A stretch of 8,236 bases of DNA. Origin: Caulobacteraceae bacterium (GTDB lineage Bacteria > Pseudomonadota > Alphaproteobacteria > Caulobacterales > Caulobacteraceae). The DNA lies in contig CANJYY010000098.1 of assembly GCA_947479185.1 (NCBI GenBank), positions 1 through 8,236 of the forward strand. Reading direction: 5' to 3'. The notes under the pieces are model-generated. The model worked only from the letters and a program-made list of their open reading frames with translations. It did not search any database and had not been told where the DNA came from. Both the position numbers and the translations under genes were made by a program. Below are positions 1 through 6,447 of this stretch, piece after piece (the stretch's first letter is position 1; every line of letters begins with the position of its first letter).

Positions 1-89
1 CCGCCGATCCTGTGCAGGACCTTCGGCGTCGGGGATTTCATGCGGGTGCCCTGGCCGGCGGCCATGATCACCGCGGCGCGCTGGCTCAT
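1..89 (-). CDS. glmU: GlmU N-terminus (bifunctional UDP-GlcNAc pyrophosphorylase / GlcN-1-P acetyltransferase), partial
   Basis: Only the first 29 codons are inside the window, starting at the ATG whose complement is at 87-89; the gene runs off the left edge. The peptide begins [20 protein letters not shown] and continues with [10 protein letters not shown]. This is the nucleotide-binding signature of the GlmU uridyltransferase domain: the glycine-rich AAGxGTRMKS loop followed by PKVLH. In this family the N-terminal domain makes UDP-N-acetylglucosamine from GlcNAc-1-phosphate and UTP, and the C-terminal left-handed beta-helix (not visible here) acetylates glucosamine-1-phosphate. Both activities are cytoplasmic and feed peptidoglycan and LPS synthesis. 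It is transcribed divergently from the phosphatase gene, leaving a very short shared control region. Other sugar-nucleotidyltransferases share the loop, but MKS-x-x-PKVLH is characteristic of GlmU. Confidence 0.9.
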   Translation of the reverse strand, partial: MSQRAAVIMAAGQGTRMKSPTPKVLHRIG

Positions 90-143
90 CGGTTCGACTC
101 GTGACGTTGCAATCCGGTGAGCTTTACCCGAAAGCCTCTGACG

Positions 144-860
144 ATGCATGACCCGAGCAAACCCCTCTCCGGCTGGACCATCGCCTTCGACCTCGACGGC
201 ACCCTGGTCGAGACCGCCCACGACCTCGTCGGCGCCCTGAACGTCATCCTCGTCGAGCAGGGCATGGCGCCGGCGCCGATGACCGCCGTGCGGCAGCTTG
301 TCGGCCACGGCCTGCGGGGCATGTTGATCCGCGCCTACGCGATGGCCGACATGACCATCACCGAAGAGCAGATCGCGCAGCTGCGGCCGCGGATCGTCGA
401 AGTCTACCGGGCCCGCATCGCACAGGAGAGCCGCCCCTTCCCCGGTTGCCTGGAGGCCCTGGACGCCCTGCAGGCGCGCGGCGCGAGGCTGGCGGTCTGC
501 ACCAACAAGCCGGAGGGCCTGGCCCGCCTGCTGCTGGACGAACTGGACATGACCCGCCTGTTCGACGCCATCGTCGGCGGCGACACCCTGCCGGTGCAGA
601 AGCCCGATCCCGCGCCGCTGCTGGAGGCGATCGCGCGCGCCGGTGGCGATCCGGCGAAGGCGATGCTGGTCGGCGACGCCTCGCCGGATGTCGGCGCGGC
701 GAAGGCGGCGGGCGTCCCCTGCGTGATCTGCACCTTCGGCTACAACGACCTGCCGCCGGCCGAACTGGGCGGCGATGCGGTGATCAGCCACTACGACGGC
801 CTGGCCCAGGTGGCGGCCGATATCGCAGCGTCTTGCCGGACCGCGGACGAGTCGCTATAG
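144..860 (+). CDS. gph: Phosphoglycolate phosphatase-like HAD hydrolase (Gph)
   Basis: This is a cytoplasmic haloacid-dehalogenase-type phosphatase, most likely phosphoglycolate phosphatase, which converts 2-phosphoglycolate to glycolate to clear a by-product of oxygenase activity or DNA 3'-end repair. Numbered from the ATG at 144 (238 aa), motif I is [10 protein letters not shown] with nucleophile D16 and general acid/base D18, motif II is CTNKPEG around T120, motif III is K153 in QKPDP, and motif IV is [15 protein letters not shown] with D178 and D182. The helical cap between motifs I and II (about residues 25-95) is the C1 type usual for Gph, and the length is typical. I chose ATG 144 because it leaves about 15 residues before motif I, as in homologs, and has a weak GAAAG purine run upstream. 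An in-frame GTG at 117 (247 aa) is possible but has no ribosome-binding site. Substrate is inferred from family resemblance; related HAD phosphatases can act on other sugar phosphates. A tRNA gene follows 31 bp after the stop. Confidence 0.9.
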   Translation: MHDPSKPLSGWTIAFDLDGTLVETAHDLVGALNVILVEQGMAPAPMTAVRQLVGHGLRGMLIRAYAMADMTITEEQIAQLRPRIVEVYRARIAQESRPFPGCLEALDALQARGARLAVCTNKPEGLARLLLDELDMTRLFDAIVGGDTLPVQKPDPAPLLEAIARAGGDPAKAMLVGDASPDVGAAKAAGVPCVICTFGYNDLPPAELGGDAVISHYDGLAQVAADIAASCRTADESL

Positions 861-891
861 ACGCCGCCTCCCGGGCGGACAGCCCCGGAGC

Positions 892-966
892 GGATGCGTA
901 GCTCAGCGGGAGAGCACCTCGTTCACACCGAGGGGGTCACAGGTTCAATCCCTGTCGCATCCACCA
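892..966 (+). tRNA. tRNA-Val (anticodon CAC)
   Basis: A complete cloverleaf can be drawn by eye. The acceptor stem GGATGCG (892-898) pairs perfectly with CGCATCC (956-962). The D arm is GCTC/GAGC with a 7-nt loop, and the anticodon stem CCTCG/CGAGG (917-921 and 929-933) encloses loop TTCACAC. The variable region has 5 nt, and the T arm is ACAGG-TTCAATC-CCTGT. The anticodon CAC is at 924-926 and reads the valine codon GTG. The discriminator A at 963 and CCA at 964-966 are encoded in the DNA. It lies 31 bp after the phosphatase stop; no separate promoter is obvious. Confidence 0.97.
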
Positions 967-995
967 TTCTGCTTCGCCCTCCGGGCTTCGCAGAA
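967..995 (+). repeat. Interrupted palindrome immediately 3' of tRNA-Val
   Basis: Starting at the base after the tRNA CCA end, TTCTGC (967-972) pairs with GCAGAA (990-995). After a 3x3 internal mismatch, GCCC (976-979) pairs with GGGC (983-986) around a TCC loop. It could help 3'-end formation or processing of the tRNA transcript, but no T-tract follows, so a classical Rho-independent terminator is not supported. It could also be a dispersed GC-rich palindromic element of the kind found next to tRNA genes. Function is not determinable from this window. Confidence 0.45.
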
Positions 996-1028
996 CAAGC
1001 CCTTCGCCTTCAATCGAAGCCGAATGCC

Positions 1029-1047
1029 CTTCGCAGCCTTGGCGAAG
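1029..1047. repeat. Small inverted repeat (CTTCGC/GCGAAG)
   Basis: CTTCGC (1029-1034) and GCGAAG (1042-1047) form a 6-bp stem with a 7-nt loop. It sits between the tRNA and the convergent membrane-protein gene, in a tract rich in CTTCG/CGAAG words (another short one, CTTCG...CGAAG, lies at about 1002-1019). There is no T-tract on either strand. It may be decayed intergenic palindromic repeat sequence; this is weakly supported. Confidence 0.3.
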
Positions 1048-1060
1048 AAGGGGTGATCGA

Positions 1061-1086
1061 CGCGCGCGCCGCTCAGGGCGCGCGCG
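1061..1086. terminator. 10-bp GC hairpin at the 3' end of the DUF4153 gene, stop codon in its loop
   Basis: Positions 1061-1070 (CGCGCGCGCC) are perfectly complementary to 1077-1086 (GGCGCGCGCG), with a 6-nt loop at 1071-1076. The stop codon of the minus-strand gene (complement of 1073-1075) is inside the loop. The stem is strong and lies where two transcripts converge, so it may act as a bidirectional terminator or RNA 3'-end stabiliser. Neither strand has a U-tract after the stem, so intrinsic termination is uncertain; part of the stem is simple GC alternation encoding Ala/Arg/Pro. Confidence 0.4.
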
Positions 1087-2827
1087 GAGCGGCCTCTTTC
1101 GCAACACAGCCTTCATCGTCCCGGTTCAGCCCGATGACGCGACCGTCGATGACCAGGTCGCGCCAGCGCGACGGCGCGGCCTGGACCTTGCCGTCTCGCA
1201 GGGATGCGTCCAGGTCCGGGCAAACCGGGGAAAATTGCCCGACTTGCCGCCACGCGCCCGATCCATCGGCTGACGACACGATCAAGGCGTAGCCGACGTT
1301 CAGCACCACTTCGTCGACGCCATCGTCATTGAGGTCCAGCAACAACGCCTGGCAGGGCTTGCTGCGGTCCAGGCAACTCGAAAGCCCGCCGTCCCGCTCA
1401 GCCCCCCGGATCGCGACAAACCCGGGTGGCAGTATCTTGCCTTTGGGCGCGACCTGAATCTGAAGCGCTGCCGCCTCGGCGGCGGGGGGGCCGGCGAGAC
1501 GACTGCGATCAGACGCCGCCAGCGCCTCACCCGCCCGCTTGCCGACCGGCCCGCCCTTCGCCTTCAGCGTCTTCAGCGCCGCCAGCCCGTAGCGCTCGCT
1601 CTCGAACCGCAGGAACCGGTAGTCGACCTTGTCGGGCGCCAGCCGGCCGGCGGCGATACGGGCCATCTGGTCGTCCACCGACAGCCGCGCCGGGTCGGCC
1701 AGCGGCGAGAACAGCGCCAGGATCAGGCCGACCACGACGAACGCCGTGACGATGTTGGTCAGCTCCAGCGGCTTCATCCAGGCGCCCGGCAAGACCGCCG
1801 CGACGCTGTAGCCGATCGCGTAGCAGACGCCGGCGATGACGCAGGCCGTGGCGATGATCCGGTCCGGCGTCAGGCCGTACTGGCCGACCCGCAGCCAGAC
1901 GGCGTAGGCCGCCACCGCCACCAGCGGGACCAGCAGCAGGCCGCCGGCGCGCGCCGCCCAGCGCAGCACCAGGGGCGTCGGCTCGTCCGGTTCGCCGTCC
2001 TGGTAGGCGGCGTTGATCAGGATGACCATGATCGCCGCGGCGCTGAGCAGGATCGCCGCGGCGCTCTTCGTCTTCCACAGCGGCTCCAGTCCGGTGAACG
2101 GCAGCGAGGCCATGAAGGCCCCGACCAGCACCACCAGCACCGGCAGCAGCCAGGACAGCAGGGTCAGGGCCACCGTGCGGATGCCGCGGATCAGGCCGTG
2201 GCGCACGTCCGTCAGCTGCACGGCGGCGGCGAACATCGTGCCCGTCGCCGGGAAGGCGAACCACGGCTTGTCGATGACATCGGCGATCAGGGTGATGCCG
2301 ATCAGCTTGAACAGCGCCCCGCCGAGGAACAGTACGATCCAGAACACCCCGACGAAGCCGGCCGACATGGCCAGCTGCACGCCGTGCTTCCAGGCCAGGT
2401 CGAAATAGGTGGCGAAGCGGGCGATCGGCTTGCGGTCGGCGTCCGCTCCCGCGACCAGATGGTGGGCGATGAACAGGGCCGCGGCGAGGAAGGCCAGCGT
2501 CTCGGGCGCCAGCCACTGGGCGCCCGTCTGGGCTACGCGCCGGCCGATGTCGTGCGCGCCGAGCGCCGCCAGAACAACGGCCGCGGCCACGCCCCAGAGC
2601 ACCAGGGTCCGGCGGCGCATGTCCGCGAGTCCGGCCAGCACCACGAAGGGCGCGAACACAGCCACCGCCTCCAGCGCGCCGAGCAGGACAGGGTTGGCGC
2701 TCAAGCCCGCCTTGCCGTCGATGATCTCGGTCAGGGCCCATAGCGCCAGCCCCTGCGTCAGGCCGGTCCCGATGCGCGCCCAGCCGACCGTCAGCCCGCT
2801 CGCCCGGTCGTCCATCCCGTAGGCCAT
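1073..2827 (-). CDS. DUF4153-type polytopic membrane protein with soluble C-terminal domain
   Basis: This is a 584-residue inner-membrane protein of unknown function. By eye there are about 10-11 hydrophobic segments (near residues 17-33, 46-68, 74-90, 107-124, 152-180, 217-240, 256-274, 292-312, 324-347 and 356-374). The segment VGQYGLTPDRI at about 314-324 resembles the conserved region of DUF4153 proteins as I remember it; that assignment is from memory. After the last membrane span comes a hydrophilic tail of about 200 residues. It includes DLNDDGVDE at 498-506, which fits an EF-hand/FG-GAP-like calcium loop (D498, N500, D502, G503, E506), and four cysteines (C485, C492, C536, C574) that would suit a periplasmic, disulfide-bonded domain. 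The ATG at 2827 has a good Shine-Dalgarno sequence; an ATG four codons later is an alternative. It is divergent from the Mla operon and convergent with the tRNA. Its role is not established, and a link to the envelope is only suggested by topology and neighbours. Confidence 0.8.
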   Translation of the reverse strand: MAYGMDDRASGLTVGWARIGTGLTQGLALWALTEIIDGKAGLSANPVLLGALEAVAVFAPFVVLAGLADMRRRTLVLWGVAAAVVLAALGAHDIGRRVAQTGAQWLAPETLAFLAAALFIAHHLVAGADADRKPIARFATYFDLAWKHGVQLAMSAGFVGVFWIVLFLGGALFKLIGITLIADVIDKPWFAFPATGTMFAAAVQLTDVRHGLIRGIRTVALTLLSWLLPVLVVLVGAFMASLPFTGLEPLWKTKSAAAILLSAAAIMVILINAAYQDGEPDEPTPLVLRWAARAGGLLLVPLVAVAAYAVWLRVGQYGLTPDRIIATACVIAGVCYAIGYSVAAVLPGAWMKPLELTNIVTAFVVVGLILALFSPLADPARLSVDDQMARIAAGRLAPDKVDYRFLRFESERYGLAALKTLKAKGGPVGKRAGEALAASDRSRLAGPPAAEAAALQIQVAPKGKILPPGFVAIRGAERDGGLSSCLDRSKPCQALLLDLNDDGVDEVVLNVGYALIVSSADGSGAWRQVGQFSPVCPDLDASLRDGKVQAAPSRWRDLVIDGRVIGLNRDDEGCVAKEAAPRAP

Positions 2828-2832
2828 GGTCG

Positions 2833-2840
2833 CCCCCCTT
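2833..2840 (-). promoter_or_regulatory. Ribosome-binding site of the DUF4153 gene
   Basis: On the minus strand the sequence AAGGGGGG lies 5 nt before the ATG at 2827. It is a purine-rich Shine-Dalgarno match and supports that ATG over the downstream in-frame one. Confidence 0.6.
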
Positions 2841-2857
2841 GTTCAGGTGTCAGCCTC

Positions 2858-2891
2858 GCGCAACAGATGGCGCAACACAATCGCACGCAAC
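2858..2891. promoter_or_regulatory. Direct repeats GCGCAACA in the divergent promoter region (possible operator)
   Basis: Two exact 8-bp copies of GCGCAACA (2858-2865 and 2870-2877) are spaced 12 bp start to start, and a shorter GCAAC copy follows at 2887-2891. They lie in the 138-bp gap between the divergent DUF4153 gene and the Mla operon, 31-64 bp upstream of the DUF4153 start and 75-108 bp upstream of the chosen mlaE start. Direct repeats about one helical turn apart are typical of winged-helix response-regulator sites, so this may be a shared operator. I could not find a convincing -35/-10 pair on either strand of the gap, so the promoter itself is not placed. Confidence 0.35.
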
Positions 2892-2965
2892 GCTTACGGG
2901 CGCTTTGCGTTGGCCAGAACGCATGTCAGGTTGCCCCTGACCGAAGGAAACCCCGCGATCCCTGC

Positions 2966-4081
2966 ATGAGCAAGCCCGCCGACTATACGCTGCAGCAGGG
3001 CGACCAGGGCGCGACGGTGGTTCTGACCGGCGACTGGACCGCCGAGGGCATGGGCGACGCCGACAACCGGCTGATCGACCTGCTGCACGGGTCCAAGGCG
3101 CTGACCGTCGACCTCAACAGCATGCGCCGCTGCGACACGGCAGGCGCCTATGCGATCCTCAAGGCCATCGACGGCCTGGCGGTGAAGGGCGAGATCCTCG
3201 CCCGGGCCGAGACCCGCCGCCTGCTGGACCTCGTCGCCGCCGCCATCGAGGCCGAGCCGACCCCGCATGTGCAGCGGCACGGCCTGTACGACCTGCTGGT
3301 GCGGGTCGGCCAGGGCGTGTTCAACATCATCGACGAGGTCATCGGCACCTTCGCCTTCATCGGCCGCCTGACCATGTCGGTGCTGCGCGGCCTGGCCAAC
3401 CCTTCCAGGATCCGCTGGGCGCCGATCTTCGCCCAGTGCGAACGCGCCGGCCTCGACGCCCTGCCGATCGTGGCCACCGGCACGGCCTTCATCGGCGCGG
3501 TGGTCGCGCTGATCGGCATCAACACCCTGCAGGACTTCGGCGCGACGGTGTTCGTGGTCGAGACCATCGGCATCGCGGTGCTGCGCGAGTTCGGCATCGT
3601 CATCACCGCAGTTCTGATCGCCGGCCGCTCGGCCTCGGCCTTCGCCGCCGAGATCGGCGCGATGAAGATGCGTCAGGAGATCGACGCGATGCAGGTCATG
3701 GGCGTCGATCCGTTCGACGCGCTGGTCCTGCCCCGGTTCATCGCCCTCCTGCTGATGATGCCGCTGCTGACCTTCGTGGCCGACCTGTCCGGCATGGCCG
3801 GCGGGATGATCGTCACCTGGAACCTGCTCGACCTGTCGCCGACCTTCTTCCTGCAGCGCATCGTCGACAACGTCGGCGCGACCCACTTCTGGGTCGGCAT
3901 TTCCAAGGCCCCGATCATGGCCGCGGTGATCGCCACCATCGGCGCGCGCCAGGGCATGCAGGTCGGCGGCGACGTCATCTCGCTGGGCCAGCGCGTCACC
4001 TCGGCCGTGGTCCAGGCGATCTTCACCATCATCGTCATCGATGCCGTGTTCGCGGTCCTCTACATGAAGCTTGACGTATGA
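2966..4081 (+). CDS. mlaE: MlaE-family phospholipid ABC transporter permease with fused N-terminal STAS domain
   Basis: This is the inner-membrane permease of an MCE/Mla lipid transporter, 371 aa from the ATG at 2966. Residues about 8-95 form a STAS domain resembling MlaB, with the DTAG signature (D57-T58-A59-G60); the Thr corresponds to the conserved STAS Thr of MlaB. Residues about 115-371 are the MlaE domain: an amphipathic entry helix (about 117-140), then hydrophobic segments near 165-185, 192-220, 253-280, 312-326 and 346-366. The family hallmark REFGIVITAVLIAGRSAS...AEIGAMK...IDAMQVMGVDP spans 207-249. The frame is open upstream to an ATG at 2867, but residues there are Arg/Pro-rich and unlike any STAS start, so I use 2966; a GAAGGAAA run lies a rather distant 15 nt upstream. 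The fusion replaces the separate MlaB subunit of E. coli. Its 3' end overlaps the ATPase gene by 4 bp (ATGA), implying translational coupling. Direction of lipid transport is not decided by sequence. Confidence 0.95.
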   Translation: MSKPADYTLQQGDQGATVVLTGDWTAEGMGDADNRLIDLLHGSKALTVDLNSMRRCDTAGAYAILKAIDGLAVKGEILARAETRRLLDLVAAAIEAEPTPHVQRHGLYDLLVRVGQGVFNIIDEVIGTFAFIGRLTMSVLRGLANPSRIRWAPIFAQCERAGLDALPIVATGTAFIGAVVALIGINTLQDFGATVFVVETIGIAVLREFGIVITAVLIAGRSASAFAAEIGAMKMRQEIDAMQVMGVDPFDALVLPRFIALLLMMPLLTFVADLSGMAGGMIVTWNLLDLSPTFFLQRIVDNVGATHFWVGISKAPIMAAVIATIGARQGMQVGGDVISLGQRVTSAVVQAIFTIIVIDAVFAVLYMKLDV

Positions 4082-4890
4082 GCGGCCTGGTCGACGAGAA
4101 CGACACCGAGGCCTCGCCGATCGAGATCATCGGCCTGCGGTCGCAGTTCGGCGATCACGTGATCCACGAGGATCTCAACCTGACGGTCAACCGCGGCGAA
4201 GTCCTGGCGGTGGTCGGCGGTTCGGGCTCGGGCAAGTCCGTGCTGATGAACACCATCATCGGCCTGAAGGCTCCTGACGGCGGCACGGTGCGGCTGTTCG
4301 GCCAGGACATCGACACCGCCACCCGCAAGAACTGGACGGCGATCGAGCGCCGCTGGGGCGTCCTGTTCCAGCAGGGCGCGCTGTTCTCATCCCTGACCAT
4401 CCGCGAGAACGTCGCCGCGCCGCTGTTCGAGCACACCCGGCTGTCGAAGGCCGAGATCTACGAGCTGGCGGACCTGAAGATCGCCCTCTCCGGTCTGCCG
4501 CCCCGGGCGGGCGCGCTGCATCCTTCGGAACTGTCGGGCGGGATGATCAAGCGCGCGGCCCTGGCCCGGGCGCTGGCGCTGGACCCGCAGCTGCTGTTTC
4601 TCGACGAGCCGACCGCCGGCCTCGACCCGATCGGGGCCGCCGCCTTCGACGAGCTGATCGCCGACCTGTCGTCGAGCCTCAATCTGACGGTGTTCATGAT
4701 CACCCACGATCTGGACACCCTCTACGCCATCACCACCCGCGTGGCCGTGCTCGCCGACAAGAAGGTCGTCGCCGTCGCGCCGGTAAAGGAACTGGAGCAT
4801 TCCGATCACCCCTGGATTCAGGAATACTTCCTGGGTCCGCGAGGTCGGGCCGCAGCCGAGTCGCACAAAAGGACGGGGCCGAGCGTCTGA
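4078..4890 (+). CDS. mlaF: MlaF-family ABC transporter ATP-binding protein
   Basis: This is the cytoplasmic ATPase that powers the MlaE permease, 270 aa. All nucleotide-binding motifs are intact: Walker A GGSGSGKS at 47-54, Q-loop at Q98-Q99 in LFQQGALFSSLT, the ABC signature LSGGM at 142-146, Walker B LLFLDE with D166 and catalytic E167 followed by PTAGLDP, and the switch histidine H200 in MITHDLD. LSGGM in place of the common LSGGQ, followed by an IKRAALARA run, is the form seen in MlaF/Mkl-type ATPases and supports the family call over a generic ABC ATPase. The C-terminal tail of about 25 residues (after EYFLGPRG) is hydrophilic; in E. coli MlaF the C-terminus contacts MlaB, but here the STAS domain is on the permease. 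The start ATG overlaps the mlaE stop (ATGA), and the stop overlaps the next start by one base. Confidence 0.96.
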   Translation: MSGLVDENDTEASPIEIIGLRSQFGDHVIHEDLNLTVNRGEVLAVVGGSGSGKSVLMNTIIGLKAPDGGTVRLFGQDIDTATRKNWTAIERRWGVLFQQGALFSSLTIRENVAAPLFEHTRLSKAEIYELADLKIALSGLPPRAGALHPSELSGGMIKRAALARALALDPQLLFLDEPTAGLDPIGAAAFDELIADLSSSLNLTVFMITHDLDTLYAITTRVAVLADKKVVAVAPVKELEHSDHPWIQEYFLGPRGRAAAESHKRTGPSV

Positions 4891-5828
4891 TGGAACGAAA
4901 CGCCAATTACGCCCTCGTGGGTGTCGCCTCCCTCGCGCTTGTGATCGGGATGGTCGTGTTCATCGTCTGGCTGGCGCGCCTGCAGGTGAACAGCGACTAC
5001 GATGTCTACAACGTGCTGTTCGTCGGGCCGGTCAACGGGCTGTCGGAAGGCGGCGAAGTGCACTTCAACGGCATCAAGGTCGGCGAGGTGACCAAGATCT
5101 CGCTCGACAAGCGCGATCCCAACCGGGTCATCGCCGAGACACGCGTGACCTCGGACGTGCCGATCCGCGAGGACTCGGTCGCCACCCTGGAGCCGCAGGG
5201 CATCACCGGCGTCAACTTCATCCAGATCACCGCCGGCACCGCGACCAAGCGCCTGCTCAAGGACACGGTCCCGGAGAACGTCATCCCGGTCATCCACACC
5301 CAGCGCAGCACCCTGTCGGACCTGCTGCAGGGCGGCGGCACGGTGCTGACCCGGACCATCGAGGCGCTGGACCGGGTCAACCTGGTGCTGTCGGACGAGA
5401 ACGTGAAGACCTTCAGCGCCGCCCTCAATGACGTCCAGGCGATCACGGCCGAGGCGCGGGAACGCAAGGAAATCATCGCCGACGCCCAGAAGGCGCTGCA
5501 AAGCATCGACGCGGCCGCCAACGAGATCAGCGAGCTGAGCCGCACGACCAAGGGTCTGGTGGACGGCGACGGTCGCCGCACCCTGGCCGAGCTCAGCGAC
5601 GCCGCCGCCGAGCTCAAGGCCGCGACCCGCGACGCCCGCGCGATGATCGGCAAGATGGAAGGCCCGACCAGCGAGTTCGCCGACACCGGCCTGCCGCAAC
5701 TGACCCGCGCCATCAGCTCTCTGCAGGCGACCGCGGAATCCCTCGACCGGCTGGTCGCGGACGTTGAACAGAACCCGCAGGGCGTCGTCGCCAAACCGCC
5801 CGCCAAGGAAGTGGAGATCCAACCGTGA
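4890..5828 (+). CDS. mlaD: MlaD-like MCE domain protein (substrate-binding ring subunit)
   Basis: This is a membrane-anchored periplasmic MCE protein, 312 aa. One transmembrane helix lies at about residues 8-29, with a short basic/polar N-terminus in the cytoplasm. The MCE domain follows at about 38-116, with the hallmark VGPVNGLSEGGEVHFNGIKV at 45-64 and then GEVTKI; EPQGITGVNFIQI at 101-113 closes the domain. MCE domains assemble as hexameric rings above the MlaE dimer and conduct lipid through a central pore. The region from about 145 to 290 is Ala/Glu/Leu-rich and predicted helical, with a break at GDGRR (226-230), longer than the tail of E. coli MlaD (about 180 aa total). The final residues are Pro-rich and probably disordered. 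Start and mlaF stop share one base (TGATG), so it is translated from the same transcript. The partner for the long tail may be the lipoprotein encoded next. Confidence 0.94.
   Translation: MERNANYALVGVASLALVIGMVVFIVWLARLQVNSDYDVYNVLFVGPVNGLSEGGEVHFNGIKVGEVTKISLDKRDPNRVIAETRVTSDVPIREDSVATLEPQGITGVNFIQITAGTATKRLLKDTVPENVIPVIHTQRSTLSDLLQGGGTVLTRTIEALDRVNLVLSDENVKTFSAALNDVQAITAEARERKEIIADAQKALQSIDAAANEISELSRTTKGLVDGDGRRTLAELSDAAAELKAATRDARAMIGKMEGPTSEFADTGLPQLTRAISSLQATAESLDRLVADVEQNPQGVVAKPPAKEVEIQP
5813..5816 (+). promoter_or_regulatory. Ribosome-binding site for the GTG-started lipoprotein gene
   Basis: GGAG within the run GTGGAG lies 8 nt before the GTG at 5825, inside the 3' end of mlaD. 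It supports GTG 5825 as the true start, which also gives a complete lipoprotein signal peptide. Confidence 0.6.
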
Positions 5829-6445
5829 GCCGCCGTCTGACCGCCGCCGCGCTCGCGCTCGCGGCCATCGCCCTGTCGGGCTGTATCTCGCTGTTTCCCA
5901 AGGCCGAGCCGGCCCAGCTCTACCGGTTCGACGCCGCCGCGCCGGCGACCGCCACGGCGACCGGTCCGCTGTTCGGCGTGCTGCGCCTCGGAACCAGCTT
6001 CCCGCGCGCCTCCGCCGGCGACCGGATCCTGACCGTCAACGACCGGGGTGAAGCCGCCTACATCGCCGGCGCCCGCTGGGTCTCGCCGGCGTCGGTGCTG
6101 TTCGACGAAGAGATCGGCTCTGTGTTCCAGAACGCCGGGCGGGCGCGACTGATCGGTCGCGGCGAGGTGATCAAGGCCGATTATTCGCTGAAGCTCGATG
6201 TCCAGACGTTCGAGGCTCACTACGACCGCGGCCCCAAGGCGGCGCCGGAGATCGTCGTCTCGGTCCGCGGCCTCATCACCCGCAACCGCGACCGCGCCCT
6301 CATCGGCGAACAGGTCTTCACGGCCCGCGTCCGCGCCGGCGAAAACCGCGTCGGCGCGATCGTGCCGGCGTTCAACACGGCGCTGACGCAGGTGCTCGGC
6401 CAACTGGTCGCCTGGGTCAACGGCGTGGATACGACCACAGACTAG
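5825..6445 (+). CDS. ABC-type transport auxiliary lipoprotein (PqiC-like)
   Basis: This is a 206-residue predicted outer-membrane lipoprotein. Residues 1-20 are a lipoprotein signal: MSRR, a hydrophobic Ala/Leu stretch, and the lipobox L17-S18-G19-C20, so C20 should be lipidated. The mature protein has the pattern of the ABC-transport auxiliary family that contains PqiC: an early LYRF motif (about 32-35), GVLRLG...RASAGDRILTVNDRGEAAYIAGARWVSPASVLF in the first half, and an amphipathic C-terminal helix ending VLGQLVAWVNGVD. In this family the protein is thought to link the MCE assembly to the outer membrane. It begins with GTG overlapping the mlaD stop by 4 bp (GTGA), so it belongs to the same operon and most likely serves this Mla system. 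No mlaC or mlaA follows. A hairpin begins 3 bp after its stop. It could be called LptE/DUF330-like in other annotation schemes. Confidence 0.88.
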   Translation: MSRRLTAAALALAAIALSGCISLFPKAEPAQLYRFDAAAPATATATGPLFGVLRLGTSFPRASAGDRILTVNDRGEAAYIAGARWVSPASVLFDEEIGSVFQNAGRARLIGRGEVIKADYSLKLDVQTFEAHYDRGPKAAPEIVVSVRGLITRNRDRALIGEQVFTARVRAGENRVGAIVPAFNTALTQVLGQLVAWVNGVDTTTD

Positions 6446-6447
6446 CT

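Noticed and set aside
864..878. CCGCC...GGCGG hairpin between gph and the tRNA as a gph terminator.
   Set aside because: The stem is only 5 bp, with no T-tract, in a GC-rich stretch; too weak to annotate.
892..1072. Integration (att) site at the tRNA 3' end.
   Set aside because: No integrase, no repeated copy of the tRNA 3' end and no foreign gene block are present in the window.
894..1292. Plus-strand open frame of 132 codons beginning inside the tRNA gene.
   Set aside because: It starts within the tRNA and runs through hairpins into the antisense of the DUF4153 gene; it has no motifs and no ribosome-binding site.
1527..2741. Second minus-strand frame (404 codons) inside the DUF4153 gene.
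   Set aside because: It is an off-frame reading of the same strand, dominated by Arg/Gly/Ala; the frame at 1073-2827 has clear membrane segments and a Shine-Dalgarno sequence.
2867..2965. N-terminal extension of 33 codons on MlaE from the upstream ATG at 2867.
   Set aside because: The peptide is Arg/Gln-rich and unlike STAS domain starts, and it would translate through the GCGCAACA repeats. The ATG at 2966 gives the usual family length.
5006..6403. Long minus-strand open frame (465 codons) opposite mlaD and the lipoprotein gene.
   Set aside because: It is a shadow frame: Arg/Ser/Gly-rich composition, no motifs, and it spans two well-supported plus-strand genes.
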